A stretch of 64,000 nt of DNA from Adhaeribacter terrigena (GCF_016623615.1 NZ_JAEHFX010000001.1:744001-808000); one strand, 5' to 3'. Counted from the stretch's first letter, positions 17,237 to 26,546 are shown. Numbers and translations: made by a program. Notes: generated by a model from the sequence alone, not told the origin.

Positions 17237-18115
17237 TTGACCAATAAAGAAATAAAAGCGCTGATCTCGCTGCTGGAAGACGAAGATCCGGAAATTGCGC
17301 GGCATGTAGGCGAGCAGATCAATAACCTGGGCGATACCATTATCCCGTTCCTGGAGGAAGCCTGGGAAGAAACCCTGAACCCGGATTTCCAGAAAAAGCT
17401 GGAAGACCTTATCCACGACCTGCAGTTCTCGGCGCTCAAAAACCGCCTGATTTCCTGGAAAGAAGAAGGGGCAACGGATCTGCTGCGCGGCATCTGGCTC
17501 GTAAACACTTACCAGTACCCGGATGTAGAGTTTGCCAGCATCACCAAAGCGATTGAGCAGATCTACTACGAAGCCTGGCTGCTCGTTAAGCCCGACATGC
17601 ACCCTTACGACCAGGTAAAAGCGCTGAATTATGCGTTTTTCAAAGTCAATAAGTTTTCGGCGAATACGGTTAATTTTCATGCGCCTTCCAACTCCATGTT
17701 GCATCTGGTGCTGGAGAATAAACGTGGTAACCCGCTTACGCTGTGCGTAATTTACCTCACCATTGCGCAGAAACTGGGCTTGCCGATCTATGGCGTAAAT
17801 CTGCCGAATTTGTTTGTGCTCACGTATAAACACGAAGTTTTAGATCAGTTTTACATTAACGTATACAATAAAGGCCTGATCTTAACCAAAACCGATATCG
17901 ATAATTATCTGCTGCAACTAAACCTGAACCCGGTAGAGATCTTTTATGAACCCTGCGGCAACCTGGCCATTGTGCAGCGCTCGCTCCGTAACCTGGCTTT
18001 CAGTTTCGAAAAAATGAACGACCTGGAAAAAGCTGCCGAAGTAACCATGCTCCTCGACGCTATTACCGACGACAAAGACAACCTGAACAAAACCGAAGAA
18101 GAGGACGAAGAATAA
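17237..18115 (+). CDS. Transglutaminase-like (SirB1-type) protein with helical N-terminus
   Basis: A helical N-terminal part (residues 1-75, with LISLLEDEDPEIARHVGEQI resembling a repeat helix pair) is followed by the SirB1 transglutaminase-like core. Recognisable stretches are ALNYAFFKVNKFSAN, LENKRGNPLTLCVIYLTIAQ with the Cys, and GLPIYGVNLPNLFVL. This is followed by PVEIFYEPCGNLAIVQRSLR. The start is TTG because a stop lies four codons upstream and no Met comes earlier than the core. Role unknown; family members are widespread and cytosolic. An ACGSTA element and a terminator follow the stop directly. Confidence 0.8.
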   Translation: MTNKEIKALISLLEDEDPEIARHVGEQINNLGDTIIPFLEEAWEETLNPDFQKKLEDLIHDLQFSALKNRLISWKEEGATDLLRGIWLVNTYQYPDVEFASITKAIEQIYYEAWLLVKPDMHPYDQVKALNYAFFKVNKFSANTVNFHAPSNSMLHLVLENKRGNPLTLCVIYLTIAQKLGLPIYGVNLPNLFVLTYKHEVLDQFYINVYNKGLILTKTDIDNYLLQLNLNPVEIFYEPCGNLAIVQRSLRNLAFSFEKMNDLEKAAEVTMLLDAITDDKDNLNKTEEEDEE

Positions 18116-18142
18116 AAACGCTATGCTTTTAGCACGAAAAAC
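18113..18142 (+). repeat. ACGSTA element joined to a terminator
   Basis: AAAACGCTATGCTTTT, then AGCACG, then AAAAA that is also the first part of the terminator stem. It overlaps the stop codon of the preceding gene. Confidence 0.65.
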
Positions 18143-18172
18143 CCGCAGCAGATCTCCAGGCTGCGGGTTTTT
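18137..18172. terminator. Bidirectional terminator between convergent genes
   Basis: AAAAACCCGCAG and CTGCGGGTTTTT make a 12-bp stem with a 12-base loop. Confidence 0.9.
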
Positions 18173-18267
18173 CGTTGATTTCGCTTTGGTAAAGAAATGA
18201 AAAGTTTACTAATGATAAATCAGTATCATCTTCAAATTTTCTCATTTTCAAATCTTTAAATTTTAAT

Positions 18268-18864
18268 TTAATACTTTTTGATCAGGCAGCCCGTAGCCCG
18301 TTTATCGAAAGACTGCACGTTGCGGTCGTTCAGAACAGCTTCAATGGCATTGCGGAGATAATTGTCTTTCACGCCGCTTTCCAGCTGCGGATTATCGTCT
18401 ATGGCGCCTTTGTATTTCAGAATAAAATCTTTGCCGGTGCCGTGCAGCACAAATACTTCCGGCGTTTTGGTAGCCCCGAATTGCTGGCTAATCTTCTGGC
18501 CTTCGTCGGCTAAATACGGAAAGGTGTAATTCCTGTCGTTTACTTTTTGAGCCATTTCCGCTACCGTTTCGCCGTCTTCTGTGCCAATGGCCGGGTTAAT
18601 GAACACGAATCTTACGCCGCGGTTCTGGTACGTATTATTCAAACTCAGCAGGCGGTTTTCGTAGAGTTTAGAGTAGGGGCAAAGGTTGTTGGTAAAAACC
18701 AGCACCACGGTTTTGGTGCCCGCAAAATCCTGCAGCGAAACCGCCCGGCCGGCTGCATCTTTCAAGGTGAAATTGTTTACTTTCTGACCCAGCTGATAAC
18801 CGCCCTGCGCCAGTACGCTAAGCGAAAGCAAAGAAAAAACGAATACAGCGCTAAAGAATTTCAT
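18268..18864 (-). CDS. Exported redoxin (AhpC/TSA-thioredoxin fold)
   Basis: A signal peptide (MKFFSAVFVFSLLSLSVLA) is followed by a thioredoxin-fold domain with NNFTLKDAAGRAVSLQDFAG, then VLVFTNNLCPYSKLYE. The Cys of LCPYS is at the place of the peroxidatic/redox Cys; there is no CxxC, so this is a one-Cys site. ATKTPEVFVLHGTG supplies the cis-Pro loop. The protein probably works in the periplasm. The ATG at 18864 lies five bases after the phosphopantetheinyl transferase stop; an in-frame ATG at 18879 would overlap that stop and is equally possible. The two genes are likely co-transcribed. Confidence 0.8.
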   Translation of the reverse strand: MKFFSAVFVFSLLSLSVLAQGGYQLGQKVNNFTLKDAAGRAVSLQDFAGTKTVVLVFTNNLCPYSKLYENRLLSLNNTYQNRGVRFVFINPAIGTEDGETVAEMAQKVNDRNYTFPYLADEGQKISQQFGATKTPEVFVLHGTGKDFILKYKGAIDDNPQLESGVKDNYLRNAIEAVLNDRNVQSFDKRATGCLIKKY

Positions 18865-18868
18865 AGGG

Positions 18869-19522
18869 TTAATTTTCATTTTCGGGTGAAGCCAGGCAGT
18901 ATGTGAGCATGAAATTATCAAAATTTTCGAAGTGAACGGTAAAATTCCGGTGAAAGTTGTTGACCAGTACTTTGCCTTCCAAAACGCCTTTTTCCGTTTC
19001 CCAAACCGGGCCGACGGCTAAGTTTTCTTTAAAAAGCAGTTTTTTGCGGCTATACATTTTATACAGGGTTTCTTTCGCGCTCCAATACAAACAGGTTTTC
19101 TTCAGATCCTGGTTAGCCTGCTGCAGTTCCTTGTCGTTCAGGAATTTAGAAGCAAGCTTCAGGATCTTTTCCCGGATAATTTCAATATCTATGCCAACTT
19201 CAAAGCAATCGGAAAGCAGCACTGCCACCATGCCGCCGCTCTGCGAAACCGAAACCTGGTAAGGCGTGCCGGTAAATTCAGGTTTGCCGTTTTCATTCGA
19301 AGTGATCTGGTAAGGTTCAGACGTGAAATCCTGCAAAAGCAGGTAAACCAGAATGCGGCTCGCCAGCCATTCCTGCTGCCGGACTGCACTTTTAAAAACC
19401 GGTATTTCCTGCTGCGGGCGCAGTTTTCTGAAAAGCAAGGTGAGCGCTTCCACCGTTTCGGTAATCTGCCAGAAACCTATAAAAGTGGTAGCGTTAATTT
19501 CGCGGAGATCGGTAAGCGGCAC
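18869..19522 (-). CDS. 4'-phosphopantetheinyl transferase superfamily protein
   Basis: These enzymes attach the phosphopantetheine arm of CoA to carrier proteins. The magnesium-binding motif is seen as VGIDIEIIREKILKLASKFL near residue 118, and the second motif as YWSAKETLYKMYSRKKLLF near 155, as in the Sfp-type class. The open frame runs back to 19681, but the GTG at 19522 gives MPLTDLREINATTFIGFWQI and a product of 217 residues, the usual family length. It is divergent from the WD40 gene. Confidence 0.85.
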   Translation of the reverse strand: MPLTDLREINATTFIGFWQITETVEALTLLFRKLRPQQEIPVFKSAVRQQEWLASRILVYLLLQDFTSEPYQITSNENGKPEFTGTPYQVSVSQSGGMVAVLLSDCFEVGIDIEIIREKILKLASKFLNDKELQQANQDLKKTCLYWSAKETLYKMYSRKKLLFKENLAVGPVWETEKGVLEGKVLVNNFHRNFTVHFENFDNFMLTYCLASPENEN

Positions 19523-19688
19523 GGGAATTTTTTGTTCGGAATTTAGAAGTTTTACAAACCGAATGGAACCGGTTTTTACAGCCAGACAAATAAAATCAGG
19601 TTTTGGTTGGCCTGAAAGGAAAATAAAATCCGGATTTCGCCCGAAACTTTGTAAATTTATAAAATAAAACCAATTCTGCACTCAAAAA

Positions 19689-20654
19689 ATGGCCAGTCCG
19701 CTGGAAGTTACCAAAACCGCCACCTTAACCGGGCACCGCGACTGCGTATACACGCTCGAGCGTTCGGGGCTGGAACATGTTTTCTTTTCGGCCGCCGGCG
19801 ATGGTTTTGTGGTAGCCTGGAACCTGAACGATCCTGAAAACGGCGACCTGATTGCCAACGCCAACAGTTCGGTATACGCCCTGAAATATTTAGCTGATAA
19901 AGACCTGCTCGTGATCGGGCAGAATTTTAAAAGCCTGCAGGTGGTAGCGCCGGGAACCAAAAAACTGATACAAACGGTTGCCATGCCACCGGTTGCCATT
20001 TTCGATCTGGCCTATTCCGAAAAGCACCAGAAACTCTACGCCGGCCTGGCCGATGGCAGTCTGGTGGAAGTAGAAACGCTATCGTTTTCGGTGAAAAAAG
20101 TGCTGAAAGGCAACGGAAAAAGCCTGCGGTGCCTGGCCCTGAACGAAGCCCGAAACGAACTGGCTGCCGGCTATTCCGACCACACCATAAAAATATTTGA
20201 AGCTGACACGCTGAAGCTGAAGCAGGAAATTGACGCCCACGCCAACTCCGTTTTTACGGTTGCGTACACCCCCGACGGCAAATACCTGTTAAGCGGCAGC
20301 CGCGACGCGCATTTACGGGTCTGGAACGCAGAAAAAAATTACGAAGAACACGCCAGCATTATTGCACATTTGTTCACCATAAATCACCTTACGTTCAGCC
20401 CGGATGGTAAGTATTTTGCCACCTGCAGCATGGATAAAAGCATAAAAGTGTGGGATGCCGCAAGCTTTAAATTGCTCAAAGTAATAGACAAAGCGCGGCA
20501 CGCCGGGCACGGAACATCGGTTAATAAATTATTTTGGTCAGGCCACGAAAATGCATTAGTTTCGTGTAGCGATGACCGCACCATTTCGGTTTGGGATATT
20601 AAATTAAAGAGGTATGAAGATAACACCGTTAGAAATTCGGCAGAAAACGTTTGA
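19689..20654 (+). CDS. WD40 repeat protein
   Basis: Seven WD40-type blades fill all 321 residues. Clear examples are HRDCVYTLERSG at the start, DAHANSVFTVAYTPDGKYLL with SGSRDAHLRVWNAE, HLTFSPDGKYFATCSMDKS with IKVWDAA, and SCSDDRTISVWDIK at the end. There is no signal peptide, so it is a cytosolic propeller that probably scaffolds other proteins. Its last 41 bases overlap the start of the DivIVA-like gene in another frame, which points to coupled translation. Confidence 0.9.
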   Translation: MASPLEVTKTATLTGHRDCVYTLERSGLEHVFFSAAGDGFVVAWNLNDPENGDLIANANSSVYALKYLADKDLLVIGQNFKSLQVVAPGTKKLIQTVAMPPVAIFDLAYSEKHQKLYAGLADGSLVEVETLSFSVKKVLKGNGKSLRCLALNEARNELAAGYSDHTIKIFEADTLKLKQEIDAHANSVFTVAYTPDGKYLLSGSRDAHLRVWNAEKNYEEHASIIAHLFTINHLTFSPDGKYFATCSMDKSIKVWDAASFKLLKVIDKARHAGHGTSVNKLFWSGHENALVSCSDDRTISVWDIKLKRYEDNTVRNSAENV

Positions 20655-21777
20655 GAAAGCATTCAGAGGGGTAGATAAAGACGAAGTGCAGGCGTTTTTG
20701 CTCACGCTGTCGCAGCAGTGGGAAAAGATGAACGATGAGAACAAAGACCTCAAAATGAAACTGGAAGTGGCTACCCGCGAAGTGCAGAAAATGCGTGAAG
20801 TGGAAAGCAGCCTCTATAAAACCCTGAAAACAGCCGAAGATACCAGCGCCAGCATCCAGGAGCAAGCCAACAAAGAAGCCGACCTGCGGATCCGCGAAGC
20901 CCAGTTCAAAGCCGACCAACTGATGAACGAAGCCCGCCAGAAAGCCCGCAGCCTGATAGAAGATGCCTACAAGCAATCGGAAAAAGCCATTGCCGAAATG
21001 CAGCAGGAGGTTAAAACTATGGAGCAGGAGCACGAGCGCATAGAATCTTACGTAGAAAACCTGGTGCGCGAGCTCAAGCACCTGGCTACCGATGCACTGG
21101 AAAAAGTAGAAAAAAACCAGGCAAAACCTAAAGTATCTTTATCCAGTATCATGAGTCGGGCCGCCAATATAAAGGTGAAAGAAATTGAAATGGACAAAGA
21201 TCTGTTAGGCGAACTGCCGGTAAAAACGGTAGCACAAAACACGCCAAAAGTAAATACTTATAAAACCCCGGAAGCGCTTCCGGTAGCAGCAGCGGTTGTA
21301 GCTAGTGGCGGTGGCGGCAGCGAAGAATCCATTCCGGAATCGCCGAAAGAAAACCCGCAACCAACCAAAGCGCCGGAACATACGCCTTCAACAGCACCTG
21401 GTACTGCGCCGGAACGCGAAAAGCCAACGCAGCCGCAGGAGCCACAACCATTGGAGCCCGTAATTCAGCCGGAGATTTTACCAAGCACGAAACCCGAGCC
21501 CAGCATTAACCCTGCTACCCCGGGCGTAACACCGCCAAAGCCGGAAGTTCCGCAGCCGGAAACGCCGGTTCCAAATATTCCATCGCCGGTGGTACCTAAT
21601 CCGGAAAAAGATATTCCCAATATTCCCAAACCCGAAATTGAAAGACCAGTTCCGGAGATTCAGCCCTTAACGCCCAATACCCCGGAAATTCAGCCACCGT
21701 TAACCGAGCCCGGCAAAGGCCCGGTTTTCCAGAAAGAAAAAGCCATGGCCGAAACCTCGTTTTTCGATGATTTGTAA
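20614..21777 (+). CDS. DivIVA-domain coiled-coil protein with proline-rich C-terminus
   Basis: Residues 1-40 (MKITPLEIRQKTFEKAFRG, then VDKDEVQAFLLTL) match the membrane-binding N-terminal part of DivIVA/GpsB proteins. A long coiled coil follows (about 40-175). The rest is disordered and Pro/Glu-rich, with many PxxP and PEP units between about 225 and 370. It closes with a compact acidic-aromatic end, ETSFFDDL. DivIVA proteins mark curved membrane at poles and septa in Gram-positive bacteria; the job in Bacteroidota is not established. It starts inside the WD40 gene, and a terminator follows. Confidence 0.85.
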   Translation: MKITPLEIRQKTFEKAFRGVDKDEVQAFLLTLSQQWEKMNDENKDLKMKLEVATREVQKMREVESSLYKTLKTAEDTSASIQEQANKEADLRIREAQFKADQLMNEARQKARSLIEDAYKQSEKAIAEMQQEVKTMEQEHERIESYVENLVRELKHLATDALEKVEKNQAKPKVSLSSIMSRAANIKVKEIEMDKDLLGELPVKTVAQNTPKVNTYKTPEALPVAAAVVASGGGGSEESIPESPKENPQPTKAPEHTPSTAPGTAPEREKPTQPQEPQPLEPVIQPEILPSTKPEPSINPATPGVTPPKPEVPQPETPVPNIPSPVVPNPEKDIPNIPKPEIERPVPEIQPLTPNTPEIQPPLTEPGKGPVFQKEKAMAETSFFDDL

Positions 21778-21813
21778 TACAGACGTTAGATATTAGACAT
21801 AAGATTTAAGACT

Positions 21814-21847
21814 AAAAAAGCAGCTCAATTTCCTGAGCTGCTTTTTT
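21814..21847. terminator. Terminator after the DivIVA-like gene
   Basis: AAAAAAGCAGCTCA and TGAGCTGCTTTTTT form a 14-bp stem with a six-base loop. Confidence 0.9.
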
Positions 21848-21931
21848 GTTTTCGAGAAAGCAAATAATTTCCCCATCTTCACACTTTTAAAAACAGCACA
21901 TTAGCACATTAAATAATTAGCACATTAAATC

Positions 21932-22291
21932 ATGGGCCAGATTGCATTAGAAGGCATGGAGTTTTTTGCCTTTCACGGTTTTTACGACGAAGAACAAAAG
22001 ATCGGGAATAAATACGGCGTAGACCTTTACATCGAAACCGACCTGCACGCCGCTGCCGCTTCCGACGACCTGCACGAAACCGTGAATTACGAAACGCTTT
22101 ACAGCATTGTGTTGGAGCAAATGAAACAACCGGCCCGGCTTTTAGAACATATCGGACACCGCGTAATTGCGCAGGTTATGAATAAATTCCCGAAGGTGAA
22201 AAAGGTGAAAGTAAACATCTACAAATTCAACCCGCCGCTGGGAGGAATTTGCCACCGGGCTATGGTTACGCTGGAAGAAACGGTAGGGTAA
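21932..22291 (+). CDS. folB: Dihydroneopterin aldolase
   Basis: FolB splits dihydroneopterin into 6-hydroxymethyl-dihydropterin and glycolaldehyde in folate synthesis. The 119-residue protein has the family marks EGMEFFAFHGFYDEEQKIGN, the DLHETVNYETLYSIV stretch, LLEHIGHRVIAQV and a C-terminal NPPLGGICHRAMVTLEE. Length is normal. The last five codons and the stop are part of an ACGSTA element (22277-22305), so this repeat contributes to the coding end. Other folate genes are not in the window. Confidence 0.94.
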   Translation: MGQIALEGMEFFAFHGFYDEEQKIGNKYGVDLYIETDLHAAAASDDLHETVNYETLYSIVLEQMKQPARLLEHIGHRVIAQVMNKFPKVKKVKVNIYKFNPPLGGICHRAMVTLEETVG

Positions 22292-22305
22292 ACAACTAAA
22301 AAAGT
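22277..22305 (+). repeat. ACGSTA element over the folB stop codon
   Basis: GAAACGGTAGGGTAAACA, then ACTAAAAAAGTCA. It matches the copy at 23543-23574 over about 26 bases with one mismatch, in the same orientation. Confidence 0.7.
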
Positions 22306-22308
22306 CAG

Positions 22309-23514
22309 ATGATCAATTCTGGATTCATAAAATTTTTATATTGCCTGGTGGCTTTGTTAGCCGCTGGTTTTAGTGCCCATGGGCAGAATTTACCTGATTC
22401 TTTTAAAATAGGGAAGTACGTGGAGGTACTCAATGGCGATAGCCTGAAAGTGCATTTCAATTGCGCCGGACAGGTAGTGCCAGCCGGTTGCGCCAGTTAT
22501 TATCGCGTCGGGCGTATAGATAGGGAATACATAAATTTTAAGGGGCTGGTCCGGGATTATTTTGGGGATGGAAAACTTGCTTTTGTTGGCGAAATTCAAA
22601 ATAATAACCTGAACGGCAAAGCTGTTTATTACTATAAAAACGGAAATATTTCAGAAACAGGGTTTTATAGAGATCATGTCCGTGAGGGAATCTGGAAATA
22701 CTTTTATTCTGACGGCAAGCTGGAAAAAGTCATCAATTTTATAAACAGCGAACCCTTTGTAGTTACTTACCTCGATTCTAACAATGTAGCGCAGGTAATC
22801 AATGGTAATGGTAATTTTTTAGGCACCTTTGTTTTCAATGGTTGCCATTTGTACCAAATGCGGGGTACCTTAAAAGAAGGTAAAATGCATGGTGAATGGA
22901 CCATGTACAATACTGTTTTTCGATTCGGTAAAAGCGATGGGATAGAATTATTTGAGAACGGGAAATTTATAAAAGGGTATTCTGAGCGAAGAAAAAGCAT
23001 TCCGAACGATTATTCCAATTATACTGATCGAGCAAGAATTACCTTTAACAGTCCCTATCCGGCCGAAAACCTGAACTTGGCTGAGAGTTTCTTTACCCCA
23101 TGTCTGAAAGATGCTAAGGGCCAGCTTATTCGGACGGCCATTCTACACGATGTAAGATACAACCAGAAAAGGTTAGAAGCCAGTTTCTATCCGGAATTGC
23201 AAGAGAAACTCCAAGCTTCTTTAGCAAAAGATGTAACAAACCAATGGCTGATTGTTGGCCTAAATGTAGAAAAATCTGATGCAGTAAGCGAGATAAGCGT
23301 ACTTTCTTCCATTAATGATGTTGTCTTAGAGAATTCTCTGCATGCGCAGTTAAAGCAAATGAATTTGTGGAATTCCGCACGAGTAAATAAAGTTCGGTTT
23401 GGATATAGTCATTTCTTTACCATCCTTATACACGATAAGCAGGTATTGATCCCGAAACTTATTCTTTCACAGGCACGAGAAAATAACGAGATCTTATTAA
23501 GGCTGAGAGAATAA
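22309..23514 (+). CDS. Exported MORN/YwqK-like repeat protein
   Basis: After a signal peptide (about residues 1-25, ending SAHGQ) the protein has repeated Gly-Tyr/Trp units of the MORN-variant (YwqK) kind: VYYYKNGNISETGFYRDHVR, EGIWKYFYSDGKLEKVI, and GTLKEGKMHGEWTMYNTVFR. The C-terminal 150 residues show no family I recognise. MORN-type repeats often bind lipids or proteins, but no function can be given. The gene is visibly more AT-rich than its neighbours and is bracketed by two nearly identical direct repeats. Confidence 0.75.
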   Translation: MINSGFIKFLYCLVALLAAGFSAHGQNLPDSFKIGKYVEVLNGDSLKVHFNCAGQVVPAGCASYYRVGRIDREYINFKGLVRDYFGDGKLAFVGEIQNNNLNGKAVYYYKNGNISETGFYRDHVREGIWKYFYSDGKLEKVINFINSEPFVVTYLDSNNVAQVINGNGNFLGTFVFNGCHLYQMRGTLKEGKMHGEWTMYNTVFRFGKSDGIELFENGKFIKGYSERRKSIPNDYSNYTDRARITFNSPYPAENLNLAESFFTPCLKDAKGQLIRTAILHDVRYNQKRLEASFYPELQEKLQASLAKDVTNQWLIVGLNVEKSDAVSEISVLSSINDVVLENSLHAQLKQMNLWNSARVNKVRFGYSHFFTILIHDKQVLIPKLILSQARENNEILLRLRE

Positions 23515-23542
23515 CTTTCTCCGACAATCAAAAGTCTTCTTT

Positions 23543-23574
23543 GAAAAACGGTAGGGTAAACAGCTAAAAAAGTC
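23543..23574 (+). repeat. ACGSTA element, near-identical to 22277-22305
   Basis: GAAAAACGGTAGGGTAAACA, then GCTAAAAAAGTCA. It lies between the MORN gene and the TonB-type barrel gene. Confidence 0.7.
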
Positions 23575-23636
23575 AAACCATTAAACCTTTACCCATTTAC
23601 CACATCTAAACCGGCATAACTGCGTTTAGTGCTTCT

Positions 23637-26546
23637 ATGAGAACATTTTTCTTACTGCTATTTTTAAGCTTTACTGCTCATCTTTCTTTCGCCCAGGGCG
23701 TAAGCGTTTCCGGAAGGATTACCGATAAAATTACCAGCCAGCCCGTTTCTTTTGCGCAGGTGCTGCTCGTTTCTTTGCCTGATTCTACGCTTAAACCCGT
23801 GCAAACCGATATGGAAGGCCTTTTTACCTTTCCGGATGTAGCCATCGGGCGTTATGCATTAAAGATTCAGTACCTCGGTTATAAACCTTACCGCCGCGTA
23901 ATTCAGGTGGCCGCTTTGCCGGTAAATCTGGGCAATATTACGGTGGAAGAAGATGCCAAACGGCTGCAGGAAGTAGAGATTGTGGGCCGCGCGGCTACGG
24001 CGGTGCAGAAAGGCGATACTTCCGAATTCAATTCCAAAGCGTTTAAAACCAACCCCGATGCCAGCGCCGAAGATCTGGTACAGAAAGTGCCCGGCGTAAC
24101 CATGCAGGACGGCAAAGTGCAGGCGCAGGGCGAAGAAGTAAAAAAAGTGCTGGTAGACGGCAAAGAGTTTTTTGGCGACGATGCGGCGGCCACGCTGCGC
24201 AATTTACCGGCCGAAGTGATCGACAAGATCCAGATCTTCGACCAACAGAGCGAACAATCGAAGTTCAGCGGGTTTAACGATGGCAACACGACCAAAACCA
24301 TCAACATTGTAACCAAACCGAATATGCGCAACGGCAGGTTCGGGAAAGTATATGCCGGGGCCGGTACCGATAACCGGTACCAGGCCGGCGGCAATATCAA
24401 TTTCATGAACGGCAACCGCCGCCTTACCATCATCGGGCAAACCAACAACATCAACCAGCAGAATTTTTCGGCTTCCGATCTTTTAGGCGTTTCCAGCGGC
24501 GGCGGACAAGGCGGCAGAGGTGGCCGGGGCGGTATGGGTGGCCGGCCGGGTGGCGGACCAGGCGGAAATTTTGGCGGCGGCGGCGGCGGAGCTTCCGATT
24601 TTCAGGTAAGTACGCGCAACGGGGTTTCTAAAACGCATGCCTTTGGTTTGAATTATGCCGATAAATGGGGTAAGAAAATGGATGTAACCGGCAGCTACTT
24701 TCTGAACGCCACCGATAACCTGGCTAACCAGAACGTTTTCCGCGAATATGTGGCACTTTCCGATTCCGGGCAGGTATATGCCGAGCGCAGCCGTTCCGAT
24801 GCCATGAATATTAACCACCGGTTTAATTTCCGGATGGAATGGGAAATAGATTCGATGAACTCGATCCGGTTAACGCCGCGCTTAACCTTACAGCAAAACG
24901 ACGGGACTTCTAATCTTTTCGGACAAACCCTCAGTTTTGGCGATTTCCTGAACAGCACCCGCAACGAACTGAAAACCGACCTGCTGGGCTATAACTTCTC
25001 GAGCGAATTACTTTACCGCCACCGTTTTGCCAAACGTGGCCGTACTTTTTCGGCCAGTTTCAATACCGATCTTTCGGGCAATAACGGCGACCGTTTGTTG
25101 CAGGCCGAAAACCAGTTCTTCAATAAAGATTCGCTGCAAACCGAGCTGATCAATCAAACGTCAGCGCTGGAAACTTCGGGCCCGACTTTGGGTACCAACC
25201 TTACCTATACCGAACCGATCACGGATAAAAGCAGTCTTTCGGTGGAATACAATGCCAGTTTGCGCCGCAACGAAGCCGACCAGAAAACCTACGATTATTC
25301 CGAAGCGGAGAAAGGATACACCGCTTTCAATCCGGGACTTTCCAACGTATTTAATTCCGATTACTTAACCCAGCAGGCGGGTTTAGGCTACCGTTACAGC
25401 CCGAGCAAAGATTTTATGTTTGTGGCGCGAGGCATGTATCAGTATGCCAACCTGAAAAGCAAGCAGGAATTCCCGTTCCAAACCAATATTAACCGGAAAT
25501 TCAATAATGTGTTGCCGTTTGCCATGGTTCGCTATAATCTGACGAAGGATAAAAACCTGCGCTTATTTTACCGCACCAGCACCAACGCCCCGAGTATTAA
25601 CCAGTTGCAGAACGTGATCGATAATTCCAACCCGTTGCTGTTAACTACCGGTAACCCGAACCTGCAACAAGATTACCGCCACATGCTGGTAACGCGTTAT
25701 TCTGCCGCCAACCCCGGAAAATCGACCAATTTTTTTGCGATGATAAGCGGGGAAGTGGCTGATAACTACATTGCCAACAGCACTTTTATTGCCCGAAAAG
25801 ATACCGTTTTGCCAATTGGTATTCGCGTGCCGGACGGCGGACAACTTTCGCGACCGGATAACCTGGATGGCTTTTTCCGCATCCGTTCCTTTGTGAATTA
25901 TGGCATGCCGCTGGGTTTTATGAAAACGAACCTGAACCTGAATGCCGGCGCTACTTTTACGCGTTTACCGGGTATGATCAATAACCAGGTGAATTACTCG
26001 AACACGCAGGCGTACACCGCCGGAATTGTATTAAGCAGCAATATCAGCGAGAACCTGGATTTTACCTTGAGCACTAACCCGAGCTACAACTTAGTGGAGA
26101 ATTCCCTGAATACGCGTTCCAATAACAATTATTTCAACCAGAATTCTTCGCTGCGTTTTAACTGGATCATCTGGAATGGTTTGTTTGTGCAAACCGATCT
26201 GGCGCACCAGTATTACAATGGTTTAGCGGCCGGCATCGATCAGAATTATTTGCTCTGGAACGCAGCCATTGGTAAAAAGCTGTTCAAGAACAATCAGGGC
26301 GAAATTAAATTAACGGGCTTCGATCTGCTGAGTCAGAACAACAGCATTCAGCGCAACATTACCGAAACCTATATTGAAGACGTGGAAACGAACGTATTGC
26401 AGCGCTATTTTATGGTTGTGTTCACCTATAACCTCCGGGCATTTGGAAGCGGGAAAGCTGCCCCGGAATCTTCCCGTCCGGATGGCTCGCCGGGTATGCA
26501 AGGTCCTCCTCCGGGAGGTATGCCTAACCGGCCCTATGGTAATTAA
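23637..26546 (+). CDS. TonB-dependent-receptor-like outer membrane barrel with carboxypeptidase-regulatory domain
   Basis: The order is signal peptide (to about residue 20), a carboxypeptidase-regulatory-like beta-sandwich (VSGRITDKITSQPVSFAQVL, LKIQYLGYKPYRR), and a plug domain (SAEDLVQKVPGVTMQDGKVQ, VLVDGKEFFGDDAA, LPAEVIDKIQIFD). A Gly-rich linker follows (about residues 285-325), then a long outer-membrane barrel of the OMP_b-brl_3 kind. The end is Pro/Gly-rich. Such proteins resemble TonB-dependent transporters and may import or export an unknown ligand. No SusD partner is next to it, so it is not a standard glycan-uptake pair. A terminator follows. Confidence 0.88.
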   Translation: MRTFFLLLFLSFTAHLSFAQGVSVSGRITDKITSQPVSFAQVLLVSLPDSTLKPVQTDMEGLFTFPDVAIGRYALKIQYLGYKPYRRVIQVAALPVNLGNITVEEDAKRLQEVEIVGRAATAVQKGDTSEFNSKAFKTNPDASAEDLVQKVPGVTMQDGKVQAQGEEVKKVLVDGKEFFGDDAAATLRNLPAEVIDKIQIFDQQSEQSKFSGFNDGNTTKTINIVTKPNMRNGRFGKVYAGAGTDNRYQAGGNINFMNGNRRLTIIGQTNNINQQNFSASDLLGVSSGGGQGGRGGRGGMGGRPGGGPGGNFGGGGGGASDFQVSTRNGVSKTHAFGLNYADKWGKKMDVTGSYFLNATDNLANQNVFREYVALSDSGQVYAERSRSDAMNINHRFNFRMEWEIDSMNSIRLTPRLTLQQNDGTSNLFGQTLSFGDFLNSTRNELKTDLLGYNFSSELLYRHRFAKRGRTFSASFNTDLSGNNGDRLLQAENQFFNKDSLQTELINQTSALETSGPTLGTNLTYTEPITDKSSLSVEYNASLRRNEADQKTYDYSEAEKGYTAFNPGLSNVFNSDYLTQQAGLGYRYSPSKDFMFVARGMYQYANLKSKQEFPFQTNINRKFNNVLPFAMVRYNLTKDKNLRLFYRTSTNAPSINQLQNVIDNSNPLLLTTGNPNLQQDYRHMLVTRYSAANPGKSTNFFAMISGEVADNYIANSTFIARKDTVLPIGIRVPDGGQLSRPDNLDGFFRIRSFVNYGMPLGFMKTNLNLNAGATFTRLPGMINNQVNYSNTQAYTAGIVLSSNISENLDFTLSTNPSYNLVENSLNTRSNNNYFNQNSSLRFNWIIWNGLFVQTDLAHQYYNGLAAGIDQNYLLWNAAIGKKLFKNNQGEIKLTGFDLLSQNNSIQRNITETYIEDVETNVLQRYFMVVFTYNLRAFGSGKAAPESSRPDGSPGMQGPPPGGMPNRPYGN

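Noticed and set aside
24494-24600. Gly-rich tract in the barrel gene as a tandem-repeat mobile insertion
   Set aside because: It stays in frame, its codons vary, and Gly-rich linkers occur in this protein class.
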